A DNA stretch of 64,000 bases. It comes from DATILL01 sp035476575 (GTDB taxonomy: Bacteria; Actinomycetota; Actinomycetes; Mycobacteriales; JACQDL01). The notes beneath the pieces were generated by a model. It did not search any database and was not told the DNA's origin. It saw only the letters and a program-made list of their open reading frames with translations. Positions 35,701-44,202 of this stretch are shown here, in pieces (positions within the stretch are counted from its first letter, which is position 1; each line of letters begins with the position of its first letter). The position numbers and the translations under genes are program-made. The stretch is from positions 24,646-88,645 of the forward strand of contig DATILL010000100.1 of the NCBI GenBank assembly GCA_035476575.1. Reading direction: 5' to 3'.

Positions 35701-35826
35701 GGTCACCTATGCGCCGTGTGGTGACCTATCGGGGTCGCCATACAACAAGAGGTCACCACAACGCCGAGAGGTGACCACACGGGGTGCGGGACCAACGAGA
35801 GGTGACCACAACGCCGAGAGGTGACC
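35701..35826. repeat. Three-unit 50-bp-period GGTSACC array upstream of recQ
   Basis: GGTSACC heptamers start at 35701, 35720, 35751, 35770, 35801 and 35820, spaced exactly 19/31/19/31/19. The 12-nt inner spacers are TATGCGCCGTGT and twice ACAACGCCGAGA. The 24-nt outer spacers vary in the middle but end in CAAC-AGAGA-like sequence. The last heptamer lies 7 bp before the recQ ATG. Confidence 0.9.
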
Positions 35827-35832
35827 ACAGCG

Positions 35833-37941
35833 ATGACGAGGGGGGCGGGGCTGCGGGCTGAGGCCGAGCGGCACCTGCGCGCACTGGCCGGCGAGCGGGC
35901 GAGGCTACGCGACGACCAGTGGACCGCGATCGAGGCCTTGGTCGTGCACCATCGCCGGGCGCTGGTGGTACAGCGGACCGGCTGGGGCAAGTCGGCGGTG
36001 TACCTCATCGCCGCCAAGCTGCTACGGGAGCTCGGCGGGGGAGCGTCGGTGATCGTCTCCCCGCTGCTGGCCCTGATGCGCAACCAGATCGCCGCGGCGC
36101 GCCGGGCCGGCATCCGGGCCGAGACCATCAACTCCGACAACCTCGCCGACTGGGCCGGCATCTACGCCATGATCGCGGCCGGCGACGTCGACCTGCTGCT
36201 GGTCAGCCCCGAGCGGCTGAACAACCCCGAGTTTCGCGACCAGGTGCTGCCCGAGCTGGCCGCCGCGGCCGCGCTGGTCGTCGTCGACGAGGCACACTGC
36301 ATCTCCGACTGGGGCCATGACTTCCGGCCGGACTACCGGCGGCTGCGTACCCTGCTGGCCGGGCTGCCGGCCGCCGTACCGGTGCTCGCCACCACCGCCA
36401 CGGCCAACGCCCGGGTGGTCGCCGACGTGGCCGAGCAGCTCACCGCCGGTACGGACGCCGAGCCGCTGGTGCTGCGCGGCCCGCTGGACCGGGACAGCCT
36501 GCGGCTGGCCGTGGTCCGGCTGGCCACCGCAGAGCAGCGGCTGGCCTGGCTGGCACAGATCCTGGCCGACCTGCCCGGCTCCGGCATCATCTACACCCTC
36601 ACCGTGGCTGGCGCCGGCGACCTGGCCGCCTTCCTCTCCGACCGCGGGCACCGGGTGGTTGCCTACACCGGCCGCACCGACCCCGGGGACCGGCTGGCGA
36701 TCGAGGCGGACCTGCTGGCCAACCGGGTCAAGGCGGTGGTGGCCACCAGCGCGCTGGGCATGGGCTACGACAAGCCGGACCTGGGCTTCGTCATCCACCT
36801 CGGCGCGCCGCAGTCGCCGGTGGCCTACTACCAGCAGATCGGCCGGGCCGGTCGCGGCGTCGACCGGGCCGAGGTGATCCTGCTGCCGGCCACCGAGGAC
36901 CGCGACATCTGGGCGTACTTCGCCAGCCTGGCCTTCCCTCCGGAGCGGGTGGTGCGGACGACCCTGACCGCGCTCGCCGACGCCGGCGGGCCGCTGTCGA
37001 CCGGCAGGTTGGAGACCGCCGTCGACCTGAACCGCGGCCGGCTGGAGGCGATGCTCAAGGTGCTCGACGTCGACGGCGCGGTACGGCGGGTCCGCGGCGG
37101 CTGGCAGGCGACCGGCGAGCCCTGGGTGTACGACGCCGAGCGGTACGCCAGGGTGGCGGCCGAGCGGGCCCGCGAGCAGCGCGCGATCCTGGACTACCTG
37201 GGCACGGACGGGTGCCGGATGGAGTTCCTCCGCCGGCAGCTCGACGACCCCGGTGCCGCGCCGTGCGGCCGGTGCGACAACTGCACCGGACGGCGCTGGG
37301 CGACCGCGGTCGACGACGCCGCCCGCGGCCAGGCCCGGGACCGGCTGTACCGGCCCGGCGTGCAGCTCGCGCCGCGCCGGCAGTGGCCCGGTGGGATGGC
37401 CGCGCTGGGTGTCCCGGCGGCCGGGGCGATCAAGGCCGGGGCCGAGCCGGGCCGAGCCCTCGGCCGGCTCACCGACGTCGGCTGGGGCAGCCAGTTGCGT
37501 GCCCTGTTCGCCGGCGGCGCGCCGGACCGGCCGGTGGCCGGCGACATGGTTGCCGCTGTGGTCCAGGTGCTGACGGGCTGGGGCTGGGCCGAGCGGCCCA
37601 CCGCCGTCGTCGCCATACCATCCCGCGGCCGGCCCGAGCTGGTGAGCAGCCTGGCCGGCCGGATCGCGGAGATCGGCCGGCTGCCCTACCTCGGCCCGCT
37701 GGCGTACGCCGACGGTGGCCCGGGCCCGCGCCGGCACAACAGCGCCCAGTGGCTGCGGGCGCTGTGGGGCGCGTTCGCCGTGCCGGCCGGGATGGCTGCG
37801 GAGCTCGGTCGGCTGGCCGGGCCGGTGCTGCTCGTCGACGACCGGGCCGACACTCGCTGGACGGTCACCGTGGCCAGCACGCTGCTGCGGCAGGCCGGCG
37901 TACCCGCTGTGCTGCCGCTGGTCCTGGCGACGGCGGACTGA
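35833..37941 (+). CDS. recQ: RecQ family ATP-dependent helicase with C-terminal PRTase-like domain
   Basis: A 702-residue helicase. Walker A variant RTGWGKSAVY, DEAHCISDWGHDFRPDYRRL, motif III ATTATAN, TSALGMGYDKPDLGFVIHLGAPQS and the zinc site CRMEF...CGRCDNC. The last about 150 residues (VVAIPSRGRPELVSSLAGRIAEIGRL ... PVLLVDDRADTRWTVTVAS) look like a phosphoribosyltransferase fold, a known actinobacterial RecQ add-on. It unwinds recombination intermediates. The repeat array reaches its start: GAGAGGTGA from the last unit is the only ribosome-site-like sequence. GTG at 35821 is an alternative start. Confidence 0.88.
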   Translation: MTRGAGLRAEAERHLRALAGERARLRDDQWTAIEALVVHHRRALVVQRTGWGKSAVYLIAAKLLRELGGGASVIVSPLLALMRNQIAAARRAGIRAETINSDNLADWAGIYAMIAAGDVDLLLVSPERLNNPEFRDQVLPELAAAAALVVVDEAHCISDWGHDFRPDYRRLRTLLAGLPAAVPVLATTATANARVVADVAEQLTAGTDAEPLVLRGPLDRDSLRLAVVRLATAEQRLAWLAQILADLPGSGIIYTLTVAGAGDLAAFLSDRGHRVVAYTGRTDPGDRLAIEADLLANRVKAVVATSALGMGYDKPDLGFVIHLGAPQSPVAYYQQIGRAGRGVDRAEVILLPATEDRDIWAYFASLAFPPERVVRTTLTALADAGGPLSTGRLETAVDLNRGRLEAMLKVLDVDGAVRRVRGGWQATGEPWVYDAERYARVAAERAREQRAILDYLGTDGCRMEFLRRQLDDPGAAPCGRCDNCTGRRWATAVDDAARGQARDRLYRPGVQLAPRRQWPGGMAALGVPAAGAIKAGAEPGRALGRLTDVGWGSQLRALFAGGAPDRPVAGDMVAAVVQVLTGWGWAERPTAVVAIPSRGRPELVSSLAGRIAEIGRLPYLGPLAYADGGPGPRRHNSAQWLRALWGAFAVPAGMAAELGRLAGPVLLVDDRADTRWTVTVASTLLRQAGVPAVLPLVLATAD

Positions 37942-37964
37942 GCCGGGGCGGCCTGGGCGGTCGC

Positions 37965-38582
37965 CTACCGGCCGCCGGGCAGGGCGACCTGGCCGCCGGC
38001 GCCGGGCGGGTCGGCGAAGAAGCGGATCGCCGTCGGCCGGGCGTCCTTCGGGATGTCGAAGTAGAGGTCGAACTCGATCCGCACCGACGCCCCGACGAGC
38101 TGCGTCCAGATCTGCCGTTTGACCGCGATGGCGAAGTCGTCGGGGTGGAAGGACCGCCCGTCGGCGGTCAGCAGGAGCTGGTAGCGGGCCGCGAAGCCCT
38201 GCTGCGAGCGGTCAAGGTTCTCCAGCACCAGCCGGATCCGCACGTACTGGCCCTTGGCGAACCACTCCGCGTGGCTGCCGATGATCTCGGCCAGGCCGCC
38301 CTCGTACCCGATCACGGTGAACTGGAGCAGCCCGTCGCGCACCGGTGGGGCGTAGACCGGGGTCTCGTTGAGCCGGACCTGGTGCGGCAACGCCGGGTAG
38401 TACGGGCGGGTGGGCGCCGGTCCGCCCGCCGGTCCGCCCGGGGCGGCTGAACCGCTGGTCAGCGCGGCCGCCGCAAGGACGGTCGCGGCGAGGGGAAGCA
38501 CGCGCCGCACCTCCGAGACCCTATCGACCCGGTTCGCAGGTCTTGCGGACATTGCCGAAGGACGCATGTCGGGCCGTTTCAC
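37965..38582 (-). CDS. Secreted protein with DUF4352-like immunoglobulin fold
   Basis: About 205 residues from GTG at 38582 (GAAGG upstream); later ATGs at 38567 and 38552 are possible. A signal peptide-like segment (VRRVLPLAATVLAAAALTSGSAA) is followed by a beta-rich domain (LLQFTVIGYEGG ... GQYVRIRLVLENLDRSQQGF ... SVRIEFDLYFDIPKDARP), similar to DUF4352-type extracellular domains. It is convergent with recQ (23 bp apart). Function unknown. Confidence 0.65.
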   Translation of the reverse strand: MKRPDMRPSAMSARPANRVDRVSEVRRVLPLAATVLAAAALTSGSAAPGGPAGGPAPTRPYYPALPHQVRLNETPVYAPPVRDGLLQFTVIGYEGGLAEIIGSHAEWFAKGQYVRIRLVLENLDRSQQGFAARYQLLLTADGRSFHPDDFAIAVKRQIWTQLVGASVRIEFDLYFDIPKDARPTAIRFFADPPGAGGQVALPGGR

Positions 38583-38633
38583 CCGCTAGCCTTCGCGTGC
38601 TCGGCGTCGAGAGCCGGGCCGCTTTCCCGGACC

Positions 38634-38670
38634 CCGGGTGTGGGTGACTCCCTGCGTCGCCCACACCCGG
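38634..38670. other. 15-bp inverted repeat in the divergent spacer
   Basis: CCGGGTGTGGGTGAC and GTCGCCCACACCCGG pair with one G-T wobble around a 7-nt loop. It lies between the divergent secreted-protein and acetyltransferase genes, so it may be an operator rather than a terminator. Confidence 0.5.
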
Positions 38671-38761
38671 CCAGCGTCATGTCGGGCGACGGCGCCAGGC
38701 GGTACGCTCCGGCTCGGCGGTCACCGGCAGTGGTAGCCGCGGTCGGGGTGAGGAGGCGCGG

Positions 38762-39376
38762 GTGACGCGGAGCTCGGTGCGGGTGCGCGCTGCCGGTCAG
38801 CACGACCTGCCGGCTGTGCTCGCGTTGCTCGCCGAGTGTCCCGGGGTCACCAACCGGACCTACCTGCGTCCGCCGACCGGTACGGCGGAGTCGGTCCGGT
38901 CGCGGTACGCCGCGCTGCTCGCCGACCCGGACCGCCGGGTGCTGGTCGCGGTCGACGACGGCACCGACGAGGTGCTCGGCCTGACCATCCTGGTGCCGGA
39001 CGCGCTGGGCGCGCTGCTCGACGAGCGGGCGGTGTACCTCAGCCATGCCCTGGTGGCGCGGCAGCACCAGCGCCGCGGTGCCGGCCGGGCGCTGGTCGCC
39101 GCTGCGGTCGGGTATGCCGACGAGAACGGCTACGACCATCTCGTCGTCGGCGTGGCGCCGGGCGTCAGGGAGGCCAACCGCTTCTACGCCCGGCTCGGGT
39201 TCGTGCCCATGATGACCAAGCGGATCGCGTCGGTCGCGGTGCTGCGGCGCTCGCTCGGGCCGGCTGACCCGGTCGCCGAGCTGCGCCGGTCCGCCGTACG
39301 GCGCCGGTCGCGCGTTGGCGACCTGCTGCCCCCGCGCGTGCTGGCCCGGCCGCGGGCACGCCGCGACAGCGCCTGA
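38762..39376 (+). CDS. GNAT family N-acetyltransferase
   Basis: A 204-residue protein with AGGAGG 6 nt before the GTG. Acetyl-CoA binding motif QHQRRGAGRALVAAAVGYA and NRFYARLGFVPM are diagnostic for GNAT. The C-terminal 50 residues are Arg-rich. It is monocistronic and its substrate is unknown. Confidence 0.85.
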   Translation: MTRSSVRVRAAGQHDLPAVLALLAECPGVTNRTYLRPPTGTAESVRSRYAALLADPDRRVLVAVDDGTDEVLGLTILVPDALGALLDERAVYLSHALVARQHQRRGAGRALVAAAVGYADENGYDHLVVGVAPGVREANRFYARLGFVPMMTKRIASVAVLRRSLGPADPVAELRRSAVRRRSRVGDLLPPRVLARPRARRDSA

Positions 39377-39395
39377 CCTGCCGGCCGTCCGTTGT

Positions 39396-39521
39396 GGTCA
39401 CCTCTCGGCGTTGTGGTGACCTGTCGTCGTTCGCAGGCAACAAGAGGTCACCACAACGCCGAGAGGTGACCACACGGGCGTCGCGGGGAACGAGAGGTGA
39501 CCACAACGCCGAGAGGTGACC
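39396..39521. repeat. Three-unit 50-bp-period GGTSACC array between convergent genes
   Basis: Heptamers start at 39396, 39415, 39446, 39465, 39496 and 39515, again spaced 19/31/19/31/19. The first inner spacer (TCTCGGCGTTGT) is the exact reverse complement of the standard ACAACGCCGAGA, so the first unit is inverted relative to the other two. The array fills most of the gap between the acetyltransferase and thioesterase genes. Confidence 0.92.
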
Positions 39522-39562
39522 ACAACGAACGGCCGGGCTGGGTCTGGCCGGGCGGGTGGGCG

Positions 39563-39982
39563 TTACCGGGGGGGTTCGGCGGGGCGCACGATGCAGGTCA
39601 GCCGGGCCGTGCAGACTCGCCGGTCCTGCTCGTCGGTGATCTCGATCTGGTACGTCGCCAGGGTGCGGCCACGGTGCAGCGGCGTGCACACCCCGGTCAC
39701 GAGGCCCTCGGTGACGGCCCGGTGGTGGCTGGCGTTGATCTCGATGCCGAGCGTCCGCAGGCCCGGCCCGGCGTTCAGCGCGGCGGCGACCGAGCCCAGG
39801 GTCTCAGCGAGCGCGCAGGACGCACCTCCGTGCAGCACGCCGTAGGGCTGCCGGTTGCCGGCGACCGGCATCGTGCCGACCAGCCGGTCCGGGGTCCAGT
39901 CGACGATGGCCACCCCGAGCTTGTCGTTGAGCTGCTCGGGCAGCCCGGCCAGGTCAATCGGGCTCTCCACCCGCTCCGTCAT
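39563..39982 (-). CDS. Hotdog-fold thioesterase (PaaI/YbgC-type)
   Basis: A 139-residue protein: MTERVESPIDLAGLPEQLNDKLGVAIVDW, then PYGVLHGGASCALAETLGSVAAAL with the HGG active-site loop, and GRTLATYQIEITDEQDRRV. It hydrolyses acyl- or aryl-CoA thioesters. The gene is divergent from polA with about 60 bp between. The same arrangement is common in actinobacteria. Confidence 0.88.
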   Translation of the reverse strand: MTERVESPIDLAGLPEQLNDKLGVAIVDWTPDRLVGTMPVAGNRQPYGVLHGGASCALAETLGSVAAALNAGPGLRTLGIEINASHHRAVTEGLVTGVCTPLHRGRTLATYQIEITDEQDRRVCTARLTCIVRPAEPPR

Positions 39983-40041
39983 CGGCGTACCTCCGCATCC
40001 GCCCCACGTTCTTGTCGGCACCCGACCCTAGACTCGGGGCC

Positions 40042-42732
40042 GTGACTGACACCGAGCGCCCACGGCTGTTGCTGCTCGACGGGCATTCGCTCGCCTACCG
40101 GGCGTTCTTCGCGCTGCCGGTGGAGAACTTCTCGACGACGACCGGCCAGCCGACCAACGCGGTCTACGGCTTCACCTCGATGCTGATCAACGTGCTGCGC
40201 GACGAGCAGCCGAGCCACGTCGGGGTGGCCTTCGACGTGTCCCGCACGACGTTCCGGTCCGAGGCCTACGCGGGGTACAAGGCGAACCGCACCGAGACCC
40301 CGAGCGACTTCAGGGGCCAGGTCAGCCTGATCGAGGAGGTGCTGCGGGCGCTGGCCATCCCAGTGATCACGGCGGTCGGCTACGAGGCGGACGACGTGAT
40401 CGCCACGCTGGCCACCCAGGCCGAGGCCGACGACCTCGACGTGCTGATCTGTACCGGCGACCGGGACGCGCTGCAGCTCGTCACCGACCGGGTCACCGTG
40501 CTCTACCCCCGCCGCGGCGTGTCGGACATGACCCGGTTCACCCCGGCGGAGGTCGCGGCGAAGTATGGCCTGAGCCCGGCGCAGTACCCGGACTACGCCG
40601 CGCTGCGCGGCGACCCGAGCGACAACCTGCCCAGCATTCCCGGGGTGGGGGAGAAGACCGCGGCGAGGTGGGTCCGCGAGTTCGGCTCGCTGGCGCGGCT
40701 GGTTGAGCGGATCGACGAGGTCACGGGCAAGACCGGCGAGGCGCTGCGCCAGCACGTGGCAGCGGTGCTGCGCAACCGGCAGCTCACCGAGCTGGTGCGT
40801 ACGGTGGAGCTGCCGGTCGGCCCGCACGACCTGCACCGCGGCACGTGGGACCGGGACGAGGTGCACAAGCTCTTCGACAACCTGCAGTTCCGGGTGCTGC
40901 GGGAGCGGCTGTTCGCCACCCTGGTGGCCGCCACGCCAGAGGCCGACCAGGGCTTCGACGTCGAGGCCGTCCGGCTCGGGCCGGACGAGGTCGCGAGCTG
41001 GCTGGCCGACCACGGCCGGGACGGGCGGCGGGTCGGGATCGCGGTACGCGGGCGCTGGGGTCGCGGCCACGGCGAGGTCACCGGGCTCGCGCTGGCCGCT
41101 GCGGACGGAGCCGGCGGGTACGTCGAGCCGGCCGGGCTGGCCGAGGCCGACGAGCGGGCGCTGGCGGGCTGGCTGGCCGACCCGGCGGTGCCCAAGGCGG
41201 TGCACGACCTGAAAGGTCCGCTGCTGGCCCTGCGCGACCGCGGCTGGGAGCTGGCCGGGGTGACCAGCGACACCGCGCTGGAGGCCTACCTCGCGCTGCC
41301 CGGCCAGCGCTCGTTCGACCTAGCCGACCTGGCGCTGCGGTACCTGCGGCGCGAGCTGCGCTCCGACGTCGAGGAGTCCGGCCAGCTCACCCTGGACGGC
41401 GGGGCGGACGAGGCGGACGAGGCGATCGCGCTGGCCGAGTCGGTGCGGGCCCGGGCGGTGCTCGACCTGGCCGAGGCGCTGGACGCGGACCTGGAGCGGC
41501 GCGGCGGCACAGCCCTGCTGGCCGAGATGGAGCTGCCGCTGGTCGACGTGCTGGCCCGGATGGAGACGGCCGGAATCGCCGCGGACCTCGACGCGCTGAC
41601 CGCGTTCTCCGCCGAGTACGGCGGCCAGGTCAAGCAGGCCGCGCAGGACGCCTACGCGGTGATCGGCAAGGAGATCAACCTCGGCTCGCCGAAGCAGTTG
41701 CAGGTGGTGCTCTTCGACGACCTCGGGCTGCCGAAGACCAAGCGGATCAAGTCGGGCTACACCACCGACGCGGAGGCCCTGCAAAACCTGCTAGAGCAGA
41801 CCGGCCACCCGTTCCTGGAGCACCTGATGCGGCATCGGGACTGGTCCCGGCTGAAGACCGTGGTGGACGGGCTGGTCCCGATGGTCGACGACGCCGCCCG
41901 GATCCACACGACGTTCAACCAGACGATCGCGGCCACCGGCCGGCTGTCCTCCACCGACCCCAACCTGCAGAACATCCCGATCCGCACCGAGCAGGGCCGC
42001 CGGATCCGCACCGCGTTCGTGGTCGGCGCCGGGTACGAGTCGCTGATGACCGCCGACTACAGCCAGATCGAGATGCGGCTGATGGCGCACCTGTCGGAGG
42101 ACGCCGGGCTGATCGACGCGCTGTGCTCGGGCGCCGACTTCCACGCCACCACCGCGGCCCGGGTGTTCACGCTCCCGCCGGACGCGGTAGACCCGGAGCT
42201 GCGCCGCCGGGTCAAGGCCATGAACTTCGGCCTCGCCTACGGCCTGTCGGCGTTCGGGCTGGCCCAGCAGCTCCGGATCACCCCGGACGAGGCCCGCGGG
42301 CTGATGACGGAGTACTTCACCCAGTTCGGCCACGTCCGGGACTACCTGCGCGGCGTGGTGGAGCAGGCCCGCCAGGACGGCTACACCGAGACGATCATGG
42401 GCCGGCGGCGGTACCTGCCGGACCTGACCAGCGACAACCGGCAGCGGCGGGAGATGGCCGAGCGGATGGCGCTGAACGCGCCGATCCAGGGCTCCGCGGC
42501 GGACATCATCAAGATCGCCATGCTCCGGGTGGACGCCGCCATCCGGGCTGCCGGCCTGGCCTCCCGGCTGCTGCTGCAGGTGCACGACGAGCTGGTGCTG
42601 GAGGTGGCGCCCGGGGAGCGGGCCGCGCTGGAGGAGCTGGTCCGCAGGGAGATGGGGGGTGCTTTCACCCTGTCGGTGCCGCTGGATGTTTCGGTGGGTG
42701 TGGGCCATACCTGGGATGCTGCGGGACACTAG
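40042..42732 (+). CDS. polA: DNA polymerase I
   Basis: An 896-residue enzyme from the GTG at 40042. Residues about 1-290 are the 5'-3' exonuclease (LLLLDGHSLAYRAFFALP, SRTTFRSEAYAGYKANR, ADDVIATLA, GDPSDNLPSIPGVGEKTA). Residues 300-500 are an inactive 3'-5' exonuclease domain. The polymerase domain has motif A DYSQIEMRLMAHL, motif B RRRVKAMNFGLAYG and motif C QVHDELVLEV. It functions in replication and repair gap filling. A second GTG-like start 30 nt upstream is less likely. Confidence 0.96.
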   Translation: MTDTERPRLLLLDGHSLAYRAFFALPVENFSTTTGQPTNAVYGFTSMLINVLRDEQPSHVGVAFDVSRTTFRSEAYAGYKANRTETPSDFRGQVSLIEEVLRALAIPVITAVGYEADDVIATLATQAEADDLDVLICTGDRDALQLVTDRVTVLYPRRGVSDMTRFTPAEVAAKYGLSPAQYPDYAALRGDPSDNLPSIPGVGEKTAARWVREFGSLARLVERIDEVTGKTGEALRQHVAAVLRNRQLTELVRTVELPVGPHDLHRGTWDRDEVHKLFDNLQFRVLRERLFATLVAATPEADQGFDVEAVRLGPDEVASWLADHGRDGRRVGIAVRGRWGRGHGEVTGLALAAADGAGGYVEPAGLAEADERALAGWLADPAVPKAVHDLKGPLLALRDRGWELAGVTSDTALEAYLALPGQRSFDLADLALRYLRRELRSDVEESGQLTLDGGADEADEAIALAESVRARAVLDLAEALDADLERRGGTALLAEMELPLVDVLARMETAGIAADLDALTAFSAEYGGQVKQAAQDAYAVIGKEINLGSPKQLQVVLFDDLGLPKTKRIKSGYTTDAEALQNLLEQTGHPFLEHLMRHRDWSRLKTVVDGLVPMVDDAARIHTTFNQTIAATGRLSSTDPNLQNIPIRTEQGRRIRTAFVVGAGYESLMTADYSQIEMRLMAHLSEDAGLIDALCSGADFHATTAARVFTLPPDAVDPELRRRVKAMNFGLAYGLSAFGLAQQLRITPDEARGLMTEYFTQFGHVRDYLRGVVEQARQDGYTETIMGRRRYLPDLTSDNRQRREMAERMALNAPIQGSAADIIKIAMLRVDAAIRAAGLASRLLLQVHDELVLEVAPGERAALEELVRREMGGAFTLSVPLDVSVGVGHTWDAAGH

Positions 42733-42777
42733 GCTCCCCGTACGTAGTCCTCCGACGGGTCACGGAGCGAGAGGCGC

Positions 42778-44202
42778 ATGAGCCACCGGTACGCGAGCCT
42801 GTCGAGGCGGCTGATCGGCGTTGTGCTGGTCGTCGTCCTGTCCGCGGCCTGCTCGGACCGGCTCCCCACGGCCATCTCGCTGCAAGTGCCCGTGGCCGGG
42901 GGCACCAGCACGCCGTCGCTCCCGCATGAGTGCGTCTTCCAGATCTGCCGGGGCACCACGGGTGACTCGGAGTACCGGATCCTGATGCCGGCCCGGTGGA
43001 ACGGCACGCTCCTGCTGTTCGCCCCCGGGTTCATCAAGGTGTTCAGCACGCCCCGCACTGGCAGGCCGATCGCACTTGGCCCGGCGCCCCCGACGCTGAC
43101 GCAGTGGATGCTCGACCGCGGCTACGGGCTGGCCGGCGCCACCTACGCGTGGGGCGGCTGGAGCGTCGCCAGCACGGTCACCGCGGCCGAGGTGGCATAC
43201 GCCGAGGTCACCGCCCGGTTCGGGCCGCCGCGCCGGGTGTACGCATGGGGTGAGTCGATGGGCGGGCTGGCCAGCGTGATGCTGGCCGAGCGGCACCCCG
43301 ACTGGGTCACCGGGGCCGCCTCGGCCTGCGGGGTGCTCGGCGGCACCGCCCGGTTCTTCGACCTGGCGCTGGACGCGGCGTACGCGATGCGCACCCTGAT
43401 GGTCCCGGCGCTGCGGATCAGCGGCTTCACCTCCTACAAGCAGGCCGCAGCCGCGTTCGGGCTGGCCCGCCGGACCGTGCGGCAGGCGACCACCGGCACG
43501 CTGGCCCAGCGCGCCCAGCTCCTGCTGGTCGCCAGCCTGATCGGGGCACCCTCGATCTCCGGCCAGTGGCTCGGGCAGGACCGCGCAGCCCGGGTCGCGG
43601 CCGCGGCGCGCGCGATCGACAGCGCGCTCAGCTTCGGTACCTACGCCCGCTGGGACCTGGAGCGGGAGCACGGCGGGCCGTTCTCCAGCAACGTCGGCGT
43701 CGACTACGCCGCCCGGCTCGATGGGGCACAACGGGCCGAGGTCGACGCGGTGGCGCCGGGCACGGTCCTGGCGGCGTTGCGGGCGCTCGCGGCCGGCACG
43801 CGGGTCTCAGCGAACCCGGCCGCTCGGGCGCGGGTGACCAGCCAGCTCGGTCCGACTGGGCTGATCAGGCGGCCGGTGGTCACCCTGCACACCGCCGACG
43901 ACCCGGCGGTGCCGGTCGAGCACGAGGGGGTGTACGCCGCCGAGGTGGCCGGCAACGGCGCCGCCGGCCTGCTGCTGCCGCTCGTCACCGTGCCGCCGTT
44001 GAGCTGGTCCGGGCAGCGCCCGCCGTACGGCGCCGGCCACTGCCGGTTCACTGAGGAGGAGCTGGCCGGGATGCTCACCGTGCTGGACCGGTGGGTCGGC
44101 ACCGGCGTGCGGCCGGACCGGGAGACCATCCTGGCGGCGTTCGGGTCGGACACCGGCCTTGACCTCGGCTACCGCCTGCCGCCCTGGCCAGGCTCGCGCT
44201 AG
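42778..44202 (+). CDS. Secreted alpha/beta-hydrolase lipoprotein
   Basis: A 474-residue protein with an N-terminal lipobox (VVLSAACS, Cys about 25). The catalytic nucleophile is in GESMGGLASVMLAERHP; the acid is probably in HTADDPAVPV and the His in GAGHCRF. VFQICRGTTGDSEYRILMP opens the domain. It resembles secreted esterases or peptidases of the tannase/feruloyl type; the substrate is not deducible. It starts 45 bp after polA. Confidence 0.8.
   Translation: MSHRYASLSRRLIGVVLVVVLSAACSDRLPTAISLQVPVAGGTSTPSLPHECVFQICRGTTGDSEYRILMPARWNGTLLLFAPGFIKVFSTPRTGRPIALGPAPPTLTQWMLDRGYGLAGATYAWGGWSVASTVTAAEVAYAEVTARFGPPRRVYAWGESMGGLASVMLAERHPDWVTGAASACGVLGGTARFFDLALDAAYAMRTLMVPALRISGFTSYKQAAAAFGLARRTVRQATTGTLAQRAQLLLVASLIGAPSISGQWLGQDRAARVAAAARAIDSALSFGTYARWDLEREHGGPFSSNVGVDYAARLDGAQRAEVDAVAPGTVLAALRALAAGTRVSANPAARARVTSQLGPTGLIRRPVVTLHTADDPAVPVEHEGVYAAEVAGNGAAGLLLPLVTVPPLSWSGQRPPYGAGHCRFTEEELAGMLTVLDRWVGTGVRPDRETILAAFGSDTGLDLGYRLPPWPGSR

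Noticed and set aside
35701..35826. CRISPR array
   Set aside because: Repeats are about 26 bp with only three units, the spacers are partly conserved, similar arrays recur at other sites with flipped units, and there are no cas genes.
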